Origin: Methanococcoides seepicolus
GTDB taxonomy: Archaea > Halobacteriota > Methanosarcinia > Methanosarcinales > Methanosarcinaceae
Direction of reading: 5' to 3'
NCBI RefSeq assembly: GCF_023684405.1
Contig: NZ_JAGSOI010000014.1
Coordinates: 1-44,995 of the forward strand
Length of the DNA stretch: 44,995 nucleotides
Shown: in pieces, positions 9,397 through 17,992 of the stretch
Layout: each line of letters begins with the position of its first letter
How positions within the stretch are numbered: position 1 is the first letter of the stretch
Notes under the pieces: model-generated
Databases searched by the model: none
What the model saw: only the letters and a program-made list of their open reading frames with translations
What the model was told of the DNA's origin: nothing
Translations under genes and position numbers: made by a program

Positions 9397-10437
9397 TCAT
9401 CTGGGATTATATATACAGTATGGCTCTTCCGCCATGTAGTCACCAGTGGCTGCATAAGCACGGGCACGGCAACCCCCGCAGACGTTGTTGTAGCTGCATT
9501 TTCCGCATTTACCACCGAGCTTATCATAATCGCGAAGATCGTTGAAAAGTTCAGAGTCTTCCCATATCTCCCTGAAGCTCTTTTCCTTCACGTTGCCTGC
9601 GACCACAGGCAGATATCCGCAGGGCTGGACATCTCCTGTACTGGAAACGAAGCAAAAGCTTATACCTCCGAGACATCCCCGAGTCATTGCCTCATAGCCA
9701 TGTGTCTTAACAGTGACCTCAGTGCCTTCTCTTTTTGCACGCTGGCGCATTATTCTGAAATAGTGAGGAGCGCATGTGGCCTTCAACTGGATCTTGACGT
9801 GCTTCTGCTGATCATAGAACCAGTTCAACACGCGCTCATATTCAGCAGGAGGTATCTCTTCGTTCTCGAGTTCCTTACCCCTGCCGGTTGGCACAAGAAG
9901 GAAGATATGATGTGCTTCCGCACCAATTTCGGTTGCAAGTTCAAGAATGGCAGGGATCTCATCGATATTCCTTTTTGTTATGGTTGTGTTTATCTGGAAA
10001 CCAAGCCCGCCATTTTTGAGGTACTCGATGCCACGCATAGTGCTTTCGAATGCACCGGGAACTCCACGGAAATCGTCATGTGTCTGTGCCGATGAACCAT
10101 CGATGCTTATACTGACACGCTGCACACCTGCGTCTTTTAGTTTTTTCACAACATCGTCATTGAGAAGGGTTCCGTTGGTCGCAAGAGCTACACGCAGACC
10201 TTTGTCAGTAGCGTATCTTGCGATCTCATAGACATCCTTGCGAACAAGAGGTTCGCCTCCGGTCAGAATGAGAATGGGATCTCCCATCTCTACGATCTCA
10301 TCGACGAAATGTTTTGCTTCAGACGTGGAAAGTTCACCCTCAGGTATCTCCGATGTAGATGAACCTCTGCAATGAACACATGCAAGATTACATCCCCATG
10401 TCAATTCCCATGCTATAAGTCGTGGAGGTTTTACCAT
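9397..10437 (-). CDS. ahbD: Heme synthase AhbD (radical SAM)
   Basis: A 346-residue radical SAM/SPASM enzyme. Cys16, Cys20 and Cys23 in WGCNLACVHCRG bind the S-adenosylmethionine cluster; LTGGEPLVR follows; the C-terminal cysteines in CGKCSYNNVCGGCRARAY hold the auxiliary cluster. The start PRLIAWELTWGCNLACVHCR matches AhbD, which oxidatively decarboxylates the propionates of Fe-coproporphyrin III to vinyls to give heme b. Position beside ahbA/B supports this over NirJ or AhbC. It ends 92 bases before ahbA and could be the first gene of the block. AhbC itself is not in this window. Confidence 0.88.
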   Translation of the reverse strand: MVKPPRLIAWELTWGCNLACVHCRGSSTSEIPEGELSTSEAKHFVDEIVEMGDPILILTGGEPLVRKDVYEIARYATDKGLRVALATNGTLLNDDVVKKLKDAGVQRVSISIDGSSAQTHDDFRGVPGAFESTMRGIEYLKNGGLGFQINTTITKRNIDEIPAILELATEIGAEAHHIFLLVPTGRGKELENEEIPPAEYERVLNWFYDQQKHVKIQLKATCAPHYFRIMRQRAKREGTEVTVKTHGYEAMTRGCLGGISFCFVSSTGDVQPCGYLPVVAGNVKEKSFREIWEDSELFNDLRDYDKLGGKCGKCSYNNVCGGCRARAYAATGDYMAEEPYCIYNPR

Positions 10438-10535
10438 GTATGATCAAATACTCCTATTTACTTAATATAATGTAAGCTATTATCAAAGGCAATTCTTTCA
10501 ATTTGCTTAAATAGTATGGAACTATACTACACAGA

Positions 10536-10549
10536 ACCCATATAAATCG
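10536..10549 (+). promoter_or_regulatory. Likely TATA box for ccmD-ccmE-prenyl synthase-radical SAM
   Basis: CCATATAAATCG at about 10538-10549 lies roughly 65 bases before the ccmD ATG, in the 175-base divergent gap shared with ahbD. An archaeal start site would fall near 10570. Seen by eye only. Confidence 0.4.
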
Positions 10550-10612
10550 TATCGTCAAGATACATAAAATAACAACATATAATGCCCTTTTTGGAGCTAA
10601 GGATGATAAGAT

Positions 10613-10741
10613 ATGGCAATGGGAGAACAGGCATTTCAGACAGCATTCGCAATTACATGGATAATAATACTTTCCTACATTGTTTATCTGATACGCACAC
10701 GCATGCGTCTTGCATCCCTGATCCGAAAGCTTAAAGATTGA
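10613..10741 (+). CDS. CcmD-like small membrane protein
   Basis: A 42-residue peptide with one membrane helix (about residues 12-28, AFAITWIIILSYIVYLIRTR) and a basic C-terminus (RKLKD). CcmD proteins in bacteria are of this size and shape and help release heme-loaded CcmE from the CcmC complex. The call rests on size, topology and its place 12 bases before ccmE. The ATG at 10613 follows AAGGATG. It is too short for most gene finders. Confidence 0.6.
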   Translation: MAMGEQAFQTAFAITWIIILSYIVYLIRTRMRLASLIRKLKD

Positions 10742-10753
10742 TGGTGTTTGCAA

Positions 10754-11134
10754 ATGGAAAAAAAACGAAAGGCGATCCTCACCATTTTTGCGATAGTAGC
10801 AGTTATGGTGATCGGACTTTGGGGCGTTGATGTCGAACAGGGATATATGATGGTCTCTGAGATCACGACCATCCCACAGGATCATGTCGGGCAGAAAGTC
10901 AGTACAATGGGACTTGTCAAAAATGGGACATTGAGCATCTCACCGGAAATGGTCTCGTTCACCCTTACGGATGCTGAAGACGAGGAACAGGAGATATATA
11001 TTGAATACACAGCTGACCTTCCTGCAAATCTTGTAGAAGGGAACAGCGTTAGCCTTACAGGGACCATGATATCAGAATCAAAGATAGAGGCAGACCAGAT
11101 CGTTATCGGCTGCCCTTCAAAGTATTCCGAATGA
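10754..11134 (+). CDS. ccmE: Cytochrome c maturation heme chaperone CcmE, CXXXY type
   Basis: A 126-residue membrane-anchored OB-fold protein. An N-terminal basic stretch (MEKKRKA) is followed by one helix (about residues 8-25) and an external beta-barrel with the family pattern VSEITTIPQDHVGQKVSTMG and LVEGNSVSLTGTM. Near the C-terminus stands CPSKY: the heme-binding histidine of the bacterial HXXXY motif is replaced by cysteine, as reported for archaeal CcmE. It carries heme for attachment to c-type cytochromes outside the membrane. The ATG at 10754 (GGTG upstream) is preferred over TTG 10748. Its setting next to heme genes fits. Confidence 0.85.
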   Translation: MEKKRKAILTIFAIVAVMVIGLWGVDVEQGYMMVSEITTIPQDHVGQKVSTMGLVKNGTLSISPEMVSFTLTDAEDEEQEIYIEYTADLPANLVEGNSVSLTGTMISESKIEADQIVIGCPSKYSE

Positions 11135-11173
11135 AACCTGGAACATATCACATTCATATTATGAGGACATGCG

Positions 11174-12058
11174 ATGAATATCGAACAATGGGATGAATAC
11201 CGGCAGATCACCGATGCCATGAACGAAATGATAAGCGACATGGATGATTCACCCCAGATGAAAAACGTCGTCGGACATATTTGCAGATCGGGCGGAAAGA
11301 AGGTCAGACCTATTATATTACTACTGGCTTCCCGAATATGCGGAGGAGACTCCGACAATAGTATAAATGCAGCACTTGCCATTGAGCTTATCCACTCCGC
11401 ATCCCTTATACACGATGATATCCTGGACGAAGGGGTCATACGAAGAGGAGTAGAGTCCGCACATAAGAAGTTTGGACCAGCAGCTGCCATGCTTGCTGGG
11501 GATTATATGATCTCAAAATCCATTGAGCTTATTTCAATATACAGTACACCGGTAGTGCGGGAGTTCGGACGTGCAGGAATGGCAATGGCAGAGGGCGAGA
11601 CCATTGACATAAAAAGCACATCCGAGGATTTTGCAGAGATGAACTATTTCGATTGCATCGACAAGAAGACCGCATCCCTCTTTGCGGCCAGTGCGGCAAT
11701 GGGTGCATATATCGTAGGTGCTGATGAAAGGACTGCAAGTAAATTGAAGGATTATGGAGAAAAGCTCGGAAGAGCATATCAGATCGTTGACGATATTCTG
11801 GAATATACCGAGAATGTCGATGATAAGAGATCCGAGAATGAATCCATATCGATCTTGCAGATATATAGAAGGGCCATACCACATGAGAGCGCTGTAGAAA
11901 AGGCGACCTTACTGGCAATGGAGAACGTGAGAATGGCAAAAGACATATTGGAAGAGTTCGAGCCTTCCGATTCAAGAAGCAAGCTCATGGAAGTTACAGA
12001 CCACATAACAACGGAAATGCTTCCGAAAACATTGAAAAATACTATCAGATCCAGGTGA
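11174..12058 (+). CDS. Polyprenyl diphosphate synthase, possibly geranylfarnesyl diphosphate synthase
   Basis: A 294-residue trans-isoprenyl diphosphate synthase. The first aspartate-rich motif is HDDILDE (Asp81-Asp85); the second is DDILE (206-210), a conservative variant of DDxxD. The residues before the first motif are small (Ala at -5, Ser at -4), which favours products longer than C15. In Methanosarcina mazei a C25 geranylfarnesyl diphosphate synthase supplies the methanophenazine side chain; the same role is inferred here from the neighbours (CcmE, radical SAM, ATP synthase). A geranylgeranyl product for membrane lipids is the main alternative. ATG at 11174 follows GAGG. Confidence 0.82.
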   Translation: MNIEQWDEYRQITDAMNEMISDMDDSPQMKNVVGHICRSGGKKVRPIILLLASRICGGDSDNSINAALAIELIHSASLIHDDILDEGVIRRGVESAHKKFGPAAAMLAGDYMISKSIELISIYSTPVVREFGRAGMAMAEGETIDIKSTSEDFAEMNYFDCIDKKTASLFAASAAMGAYIVGADERTASKLKDYGEKLGRAYQIVDDILEYTENVDDKRSENESISILQIYRRAIPHESAVEKATLLAMENVRMAKDILEEFEPSDSRSKLMEVTDHITTEMLPKTLKNTIRSR

Positions 12059-12063
12059 ACATT

Positions 12064-13257
12064 ATGCGGGTATATGACAAATCAGTTATCAAAGTAAATG
12101 CCAGTACAGAGAATGGAAAAGTCGTTCTCGATACAGAAGGACCACTATCAGCTGTATCAAAACCTGTGATAAAACGCATTAATAAGATATTCCGGGAAGA
12201 GAAGCCAATATTAGTGGACGAAGAGAATATCATTTTTTCCACATGGGTGCCACCGGTCCCAAGTCCCGCATTCAACAGGGTCATAAGTGCACAGATCGGC
12301 GCAATTATGAAAAAACGTATCCCTGACCAGTTCTCGATCGGGATAACAGACAGATGCCCATACAATTGCATACACTGTGGTGCTGCCGGCATTGTTGCAG
12401 ACCCTGAATTTGCGCTTGAAGAAATAAACAGAGTGGTCGATGAGGCAGTAGACCTTGGAGCATACCTGATATCTTTCGATGGTGGCGAGACCATGCTTCG
12501 AAGCGATATTGTGGACATGGTCGCCAGTGTTGATAAAACAAAGGCAATAGCCACCTGTTTTACATCAGGTTTCAAGTTGACACCTGAAAGGGCACGGGAC
12601 CTTAAGAATGCAGGCCTTTATTCAGCACATATCAGTGTGGATAGCCCGGATGAGAAAGAGCATGACCGCGTAAGGGGTTGTGAAGGGGCATTCCAGAACA
12701 GTATGACAGGTATCAAGAATACGCTGGATGCAGGGATCATGGCAGATATGTTCGTTGTGGCATCACCGGATAATATTGATGACCTTGAGGAGTTCTATAC
12801 CCTGGCAGATGATCTTGGCATGCAGGAAATGTCGATATATGAGATCATTGCCGTGGGAAGGTGGCTAGACCATGAAGACGAGACCCTCACCAAGAAAGAT
12901 ATTGTAAAGCTTGAAAGGTTCCAGAAGAGCAAGAACAAGGAAACTGACGGACCCAGGGTCACCGCGTTCCCGTATTTCAACGGACCTGAGCAGTTCGGTT
13001 GCTTTGCAGGCAGGAGATGGATGCATGTTGCTGCGGGCGGAGACGTTATGCCATGCGCTTATACACCGCTCTCCTTCGGAAACGTTAGAGAAGATGGTCT
13101 TGCAGAAATATGGAAACGTATGGGAAAACATGCGGCATACAAGGGATCTGCAGATTATTGTATGATGCGTAACCCGGAATTCAGAAAGGAGTATATACAC
13201 ACCATACCAAAGGATGCTCAAATTCCTTTAAGGGTTGACCTGCAATACAAAAACTAG
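12064..13257 (+). CDS. Radical SAM/SPASM-type protein of unknown substrate, linked to the prenyl synthase
   Basis: A 397-residue protein. The first ~85 residues are a distinct N-terminal domain; Cys98, Cys102 and Cys105 in DRCPYNCIHCGAAG bind the SAM cluster; ISFDGGETMLR is the GGE motif; the C-terminal part has GCFAGRRWMHVAAGGDVMPC followed by AYTPLSFGNV, an auxiliary-cluster domain like SPASM/twitch. It does not resemble AhbC in its N-terminus. The ATG at 12064 sits six bases after AGGTGA and the gene starts just after the prenyl synthase stop, so the two are coupled. A role in methanophenazine synthesis or another membrane cofactor is inference only. Confidence 0.8.
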   Translation: MRVYDKSVIKVNASTENGKVVLDTEGPLSAVSKPVIKRINKIFREEKPILVDEENIIFSTWVPPVPSPAFNRVISAQIGAIMKKRIPDQFSIGITDRCPYNCIHCGAAGIVADPEFALEEINRVVDEAVDLGAYLISFDGGETMLRSDIVDMVASVDKTKAIATCFTSGFKLTPERARDLKNAGLYSAHISVDSPDEKEHDRVRGCEGAFQNSMTGIKNTLDAGIMADMFVVASPDNIDDLEEFYTLADDLGMQEMSIYEIIAVGRWLDHEDETLTKKDIVKLERFQKSKNKETDGPRVTAFPYFNGPEQFGCFAGRRWMHVAAGGDVMPCAYTPLSFGNVREDGLAEIWKRMGKHAAYKGSADYCMMRNPEFRKEYIHTIPKDAQIPLRVDLQYKN

Positions 13258-13317
13258 TTATAAATAGAGCTAAAATAAAGAGAATTGAATATTCCCCTAC
13301 TTTTTTAGTGCATATTT

Positions 13318-13358
13318 GTTCTGGCAAACTGCACATGAGGTTTGCAGATAGTCAGAAC
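13318..13358. other. Two-tiered inverted repeat between radical SAM gene and ATP synthase operon
   Basis: GTTCTG-GCAAAC pairs with GTTTGC and, after a seven-base bulge, CAGAAC, around a ten-base loop. It lies 60 bases after the radical SAM stop and upstream of the ahaH promoter. It may end the upstream transcript or regulate the downstream one; no T-run follows directly. Confidence 0.4.
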
Positions 13359-13424
13359 TTAAGTATTTTTTATATAAATTTCCATGATAAATTATTAACA
13401 TTACCGCAAACAGAAAAGCATAAC

Positions 13425-13440
13425 CGAATAACTTATATGC
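13425..13440 (+). promoter_or_regulatory. Likely promoter of the ATP synthase operon
   Basis: CGAATAACTTATATGC looks like a BRE/TATA element about 70 bases before the ahaH ATG, predicting a start near 13460 and a leader of about 45 bases. A second AT-rich TATA-like site (TTTTTTATATAAA) lies at about 13367-13379. Confidence 0.45.
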
Positions 13441-13504
13441 AAGTTTGCTATTAGGAATGTAAATTACGCCAAGTTATCATTTTATAGATGTATCGAGGAT
13501 TTAC

Positions 13505-13831
13505 ATGGCCAAAGACAAAATCTTATCCGAAATCAAGGAAGCAGAACAAAGTGCGGCCAAAATGGTGGATGAAGGGCTTAAGAACAAGAGCGAGCGCATT
13601 ACAGCAGCTCGTGCTGAAGCCAGAGAGATCATCAAACAGGCGGAAACTGATGCAGCACAATCTGCCCAGAATGCACTGAAGTCAGCTGAAGAGACTATTA
13701 AACACGAATCTGAAGATATTATCTCCAAAGGCGTGAACGAAGCCAAAATGATCAGCGACAAAGCTGAGGGTAACGTTGACAAAGCCGTTGAAAATCTGGT
13801 CACAGAGTTTGAGAGGACAATACATGCTTAA
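13505..13831 (+). CDS. ahaH: A1Ao ATP synthase peripheral-stalk subunit H
   Basis: A 108-residue, highly charged, almost entirely coiled-coil protein (for example AAKMVDEGLKNKSERITAAR). Together with subunit E it forms the peripheral stalks that hold the A1 head to the membrane sector. It is first in the operon, the normal place of ahaH in Methanosarcina-type operons, and overlaps ahaI by eight bases. Confidence 0.88.
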   Translation: MAKDKILSEIKEAEQSAAKMVDEGLKNKSERITAARAEAREIIKQAETDAAQSAQNALKSAEETIKHESEDIISKGVNEAKMISDKAEGNVDKAVENLVTEFERTIHA

Positions 13832-15764
13832 GCCAAAACAGATGAGTCGTGCCGTCATTGTAGGACACAAGGACATCATGGAAGCTACCGTGGAAGCAAT
13901 TCACGGCAGCAACTTGTTCCACCTTGAAGATTACAATGAAGACGGTTCCGGACTTAAGCTTGGCAGACCATTCAAAAATGCAGGCGAAGTTTCTAAGAAA
14001 CTGATCCAATTAAGATCTATCTCATCCTTCCTTGGTGTTAAGAAAGAATCAATACCAAAAAAGAAGGAGACAACTGTTATCAATGAGCTCGATTCAATGC
14101 TGGACCAGCTTGATATCGAGGTTAGTACTAAAACAGAGAAAAAGTCTGAACTGGATTCACGACTCAAGGAACTTGAAACACTGAAAAAGGACATTAGTCC
14201 ATTTTCAGCGATCCCTATAGATATGGAATTATACCATAACTATGAGAGCATTAAGGTCTTTGCAGGAACTGTCAAGGAAAACATTGGTTCTGCTGTCTCA
14301 CAGGTAACATCGACCTATGAGATGGAATATGACCAAAGTACCGGAACTGTGGCATTATTCATTAAGAAAGAAGATGAAGCTAAGATATCAGAGATCCTTT
14401 CAAATTTCGAGTTCAGAGAGATAAGGATACCAGAGATAACCGGAACCCCTTCGACCCTGATAGCAGATATTACAAGGGAAGAAGAGGGAATCCAGAAGCA
14501 GATCACTTCACTGGAAACGGATATTACATCTATCAAGGATAAATATTCAGAGTTCATACTTGCCAGTGAGGAATTGCTTACTATCGAATCTGAAAAAGCA
14601 GAGGCTCCAGTAAAGATAGCAACATCAGAACACACATTCATCATGGATGGATGGATACCTGATGATCAATTTGCAACTCTTGAAAGGACAATTGAATCTG
14701 CTACAAACGGACGAGCTTTCGTTTCAAAGCAAAGGATCACAAACGCTGATACAGACATCATACCTATCGAATATGATAATCCAAAGATCACCCAGCCATT
14801 CCAGGAGATCATGGACCTTTATGCACGTCCAAAGTACAAGGAGATCGATCCAACTTCTCTGATATTCATATCATTCCCACTTTTCTATGGAATGATCCTT
14901 GGAGACATAGGATATGCACTGATCCTCCTAGCACTTGCATTAGGTATCAAAAAGATGGTCAAGTCAGATGCAGTAAAGCCTTTGATGAATGTACTTATCT
15001 ATTGTCAGATATCAACATTGATCTTTGGTGTTCTGTATGGTGAGTTCCTTGGGTTCCCACTTGCAAGTTTGCATACAGACCACGGAATTATACCTGGATT
15101 AATAGCAGGGTTCGAGACCATAACTCTCTTCAACTCCCCAGTTGGAGGAGAAGTTATCACATATCCGATACACCGCACACACATTGTGATGACGATGATC
15201 ATTGCAACGGCACTTATCGGTTCACTTCATGTCAATTGTGGATATGTAGTTGGATTCATAAACGAAAGAAGAAAGCACGGATTCGCTGCAGCTATGTTCG
15301 AAAAGGGCAGCTGGCTTGTAGTCGAACTCGGAATAATCCTGGGTGTACTTGGTTATACAGGTTACGCACCTACGGCGATCATAGGAATTATAGTGTTCCT
15401 TATAGGATTCGTCATGCTCATTAAAGGAGAAGGCGCAAAGGGAGCTATAGAATTGCCTAGCTTATTAAGTAATGCACTTTCCTACACTCGTTTAATAGCT
15501 GTAGGATTGTCATCAATCTATATTGCATCAACTGTCAATCTCATAGCTTTTGATATGATCCTTCCACAGGGCGGGATCGTGGCAGTGATCGGTGCAATAA
15601 TCGTATTCATATTCGGACATGCGTTAAACACAGTCCTGAGTATAATAGCCCCTGGATTGCATTCACTAAGATTGCAGTATGTAGAGTTTTTCGGTAAATT
15701 CTACGAAGGTGGCGGAAGAAAATACAGCCCATTCGGATACATTAGGAAATACACGGAGGAATAA
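13824..15764 (+). CDS. ahaI: A1Ao ATP synthase membrane subunit I (a-type)
   Basis: A 646-residue subunit: the N-terminal half is soluble with coiled-coil stretches that bind the stalks, the C-terminal half (from about residue 345) has seven or eight membrane helices. SNALSYTRLIAVGLSSIYIA contains the arginine that faces the rotor and is essential for ion flow. The ATG at 13824 (GAGAGG upstream) overlaps the end of ahaH and gives the family start MLKPKQMSRAVIVGHKD; the frame is open further upstream, but inside ahaH. Confidence 0.95.
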   Translation: MLKPKQMSRAVIVGHKDIMEATVEAIHGSNLFHLEDYNEDGSGLKLGRPFKNAGEVSKKLIQLRSISSFLGVKKESIPKKKETTVINELDSMLDQLDIEVSTKTEKKSELDSRLKELETLKKDISPFSAIPIDMELYHNYESIKVFAGTVKENIGSAVSQVTSTYEMEYDQSTGTVALFIKKEDEAKISEILSNFEFREIRIPEITGTPSTLIADITREEEGIQKQITSLETDITSIKDKYSEFILASEELLTIESEKAEAPVKIATSEHTFIMDGWIPDDQFATLERTIESATNGRAFVSKQRITNADTDIIPIEYDNPKITQPFQEIMDLYARPKYKEIDPTSLIFISFPLFYGMILGDIGYALILLALALGIKKMVKSDAVKPLMNVLIYCQISTLIFGVLYGEFLGFPLASLHTDHGIIPGLIAGFETITLFNSPVGGEVITYPIHRTHIVMTMIIATALIGSLHVNCGYVVGFINERRKHGFAAAMFEKGSWLVVELGIILGVLGYTGYAPTAIIGIIVFLIGFVMLIKGEGAKGAIELPSLLSNALSYTRLIAVGLSSIYIASTVNLIAFDMILPQGGIVAVIGAIIVFIFGHALNTVLSIIAPGLHSLRLQYVEFFGKFYEGGGRKYSPFGYIRKYTEE

Positions 15765-15768
15765 ACAA

Positions 15769-16008
15769 ATGGTAGACGCAGCAGCAGCAGTAGTATATAT
15801 GGACCCAGCAGGATTAAAAGCAATTGGAGCAGGACTCGCAGTAGGACTTACTGGACTTGCATCCGGAATTGCAGAAAGAGATATTGGTTCAGCAGCAATC
15901 GGCGCAATGGCAGAGAACGAGAGTCTATTTGGTAAAGGTTTGATCCTTACCGTAATTCCAGAAACAATCGTTATCTTCGGACTTGTCGTCGCACTGCTTA
16001 TCAGCTAA
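15769..16008 (+). CDS. ahaK: A1Ao ATP synthase rotor subunit K (c-type)
   Basis: A 79-residue proteolipid with two membrane helices in a hairpin. Glu65 in TVIPETIVIFGL is the ion-binding carboxylate of the second helix; the first helix has the glycine-rich AGLAVGLTGLASGIAER. The ATG at 15769 follows GGAGGA; longer upstream reading would run inside ahaI. Many copies are needed per complex, and a strong hairpin stands right after the gene (16012-16042). Confidence 0.95.
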   Translation: MVDAAAAVVYMDPAGLKAIGAGLAVGLTGLASGIAERDIGSAAIGAMAENESLFGKGLILTVIPETIVIFGLVVALLIS

Positions 16009-16011
16009 GTT

Positions 16012-16042
16012 AATTTAAGAGCAAACATATTGCTCTTAAATT
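16012..16042 (+). other. Perfect 13-bp stem-loop between ahaK and ahaE
   Basis: AATTTAAGAGCAA pairs without mismatch to TTGCTCTTAAATT around the five-base loop ACATA, followed by CTTTT. It starts four bases after the ahaK stop. Likely roles are protection of the ahaK message end, RNA processing, or partial termination that raises c-subunit output. Confidence 0.75.
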
Positions 16043-16060
16043 CTTTTAAGGTGTCAGAGC

Positions 16061-16612
16061 ATGGGACTCGAAACAGTTATAAAAGATATCATGGGTGCTG
16101 CCCAGACAGAAGTAAACATGATCAATGCAGATGCTGATGCAGAGGTATCACAGATACTGGATGATGCTAGGCAGACTGCAAAGAAGATCATGGGCGAACG
16201 TCTGGCGAAAGCAGAAGATGATATCAAGCGATTACGCCAACAGGAGATCTCCAGCGCAAATCTGGAAGTCAAACGTACAATGCTTAATGCTCGCAAAGAA
16301 GTCCTTGACAAAGTATACGATAATGCAATAGAAACTATTGCATCCCTTCCTGAAACAAAGCAGGAAGAGCTGCTAAAAGCGATCATTGATGAAAATGATA
16401 GCAATGGCAGTAAAATATACTCAAACAAGGACTCAGAAAAACTTGTCAAAAAGTTGTCTTCCCTTGAATATACCGGCAATATCGATTGTATTGGCGGATT
16501 GATCATGGAGAACGATGATGGAACAGTTCGTTTAGATTATACATACGATATAATCATGAAGAATGTTAATGAGCAATCATTGAAACAGACATCTGATATC
16601 TTGTTCGGGTGA
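16061..16612 (+). CDS. ahaE: A1Ao ATP synthase peripheral-stalk subunit E
   Basis: A 183-residue protein: the N-terminal ~100 residues are charged coiled coil (AEVSQILDDARQTAKKI), the C-terminus is the globular head-binding domain with CIGGLIMENDDGTVRLDYTY, a family signature. It pairs with subunit H in the stalks. ATG at 16061; eight bases separate it from ahaC. Confidence 0.93.
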   Translation: MGLETVIKDIMGAAQTEVNMINADADAEVSQILDDARQTAKKIMGERLAKAEDDIKRLRQQEISSANLEVKRTMLNARKEVLDKVYDNAIETIASLPETKQEELLKAIIDENDSNGSKIYSNKDSEKLVKKLSSLEYTGNIDCIGGLIMENDDGTVRLDYTYDIIMKNVNEQSLKQTSDILFG

Positions 16613-16619
16613 TATCCAA

Positions 16620-17693
16620 ATGGGGCTTTTGCAAAAATTCACAAGAAAAAGTAGTCCGAAGCAGAGCGGAAGTGGCTCAAATTACGCTTATGTGACTGCA
16701 CGCGTTCGCGCGATGAAAAGCAATCTTCTCCCTAGGGAAACATATCCTCGATTAATGAACATGGGAATCGACGAGATCACCCGTTTTATCGGAGAGTCAC
16801 AGTATAAGCAGGATGTCGATGAACTGGCAAGAACATATGACGGTGTGGATCTGTTTGAACACGCATTGAACAGGAATCTTGCGGTCACTTTTACAAAATT
16901 GATCAATATCTCCGAAGGAGAGTTGAACTATCTGATCTCTGAATATCTTAGGAAATATGATATATGGAGCATCAAGACCATTCTACGTGGAAAGTACTGT
17001 GATGCATCAGTAGAAGAGATCAATGATAGCATAGTTTCCGCCGGACAACTGTCTTATCCATTTTTGTCAAGCCTTTCAGAAAAAGAATCATATGAAAGCA
17101 TCATCGATGCTCTCAGTGGAACCGATTATTACCCAACATTAAAAGGATATGATGGGACAAACCTCTCTGAGATCGAAAACCAGCTTGATAAGATGTACTA
17201 TACCGGACTGTCCACTACAGTAGACAATCCAAAATCCAATGATAGTAAACTGTTCTCAAAGTTCATCCGTACTGAGATCGACATAAAGAACCTGAGTACC
17301 CTTTTCAGGTTGAAGAATGCCGGTGCGGAAAAGGATGAAATTGCAGACCTGATTCTTGAAGGCGGTCTTCATTTAAACATTAAAGAGATTGAAAAGCTAT
17401 TACCACTTCCATTCAGTGAATTTGTTCAGTCACTTGAGAAGTATCCTTATTGGGAGGATATATCTGGAATAGTGAAAACTGAAATGGATTCACTGGTAGA
17501 ACTGGAAACTCAACTCACGAAGTCCAACATCAAATCCGCTTCAAGCTTTTCACATGTGTACCCATTATCCATTGTTCCGATCATGGATTATGTACTGAAC
17601 AAGACGAACGAAGTACACAACTTGCGTATAATTCTGCGCGGAAAAGCAGCAGATCTTGATGAAGAAATAATCAGGAACCAGTTGGTGATCTAA
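16620..17693 (+). CDS. ahaC: A1Ao ATP synthase central-stalk subunit C
   Basis: A 357-residue, mainly helical, funnel-shaped subunit that connects the central axle (D/F) to the rotor ring. The segments [20 protein letters not shown] and [10 protein letters not shown] / [12 protein letters not shown], repeated in the structural halves, are typical of archaeal/vacuolar C/d subunits. It shares its last base with the first base of ahaF. Confidence 0.93.
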   Translation: MGLLQKFTRKSSPKQSGSGSNYAYVTARVRAMKSNLLPRETYPRLMNMGIDEITRFIGESQYKQDVDELARTYDGVDLFEHALNRNLAVTFTKLINISEGELNYLISEYLRKYDIWSIKTILRGKYCDASVEEINDSIVSAGQLSYPFLSSLSEKESYESIIDALSGTDYYPTLKGYDGTNLSEIENQLDKMYYTGLSTTVDNPKSNDSKLFSKFIRTEIDIKNLSTLFRLKNAGAEKDEIADLILEGGLHLNIKEIEKLLPLPFSEFVQSLEKYPYWEDISGIVKTEMDSLVELETQLTKSNIKSASSFSHVYPLSIVPIMDYVLNKTNEVHNLRIILRGKAADLDEEIIRNQLVI

Positions 17694-17992
17694 TGGAATT
17701 AGCAGTAGTAGGTAGCAGCGAGTTTGTAACAGGATTCAGACTAGCTGGTATTAAAAAGATATACGAAGCTAAAAGTGATGAGTTGGAATCTGTTGTCACA
17801 AAAGTGCTCAATGATTCAGATGTAGGTATCTTTGTGATACATGAAAATGACTTTAATAAACTACCGGAAATTTTGAGAGATACTCTTAGTGAGTCTGTTG
17901 ACCCCACAGTGGTCACTCTCGGAGGAACTGGTGAAAGTTCAAACTTAAGGGAAAAGATAAAACAATCGGTAGGTGTAGATCTGTGGAAGTAA
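17693..17992 (+). CDS. ahaF: A1Ao ATP synthase subunit F
   Basis: A 99-residue alpha/beta protein on the central axle. It starts [20 protein letters not shown], the common start of the family (a small Rossmann-like fold), with a charged C-terminal helix that contacts subunit D and B. It overlaps the ahaA start by ten bases. Confidence 0.93.
   Translation: MELAVVGSSEFVTGFRLAGIKKIYEAKSDELESVVTKVLNDSDVGIFVIHENDFNKLPEILRDTLSESVDPTVVTLGGTGESSNLREKIKQSVGVDLWK

Noticed and set aside
10454-10885. 143-codon leftward open frame opposite the ccmD-ccmE start
   Set aside because: Antisense to two better-supported genes with ribosome sites; its composition (many Cys, His, Tyr) is that of a shadow frame.
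10882-11490. 202-codon leftward open frame across ccmE and the prenyl synthase
   Set aside because: It is the reverse complement of conserved motifs of two recognised genes; serine-rich antisense composition and no ribosome site.
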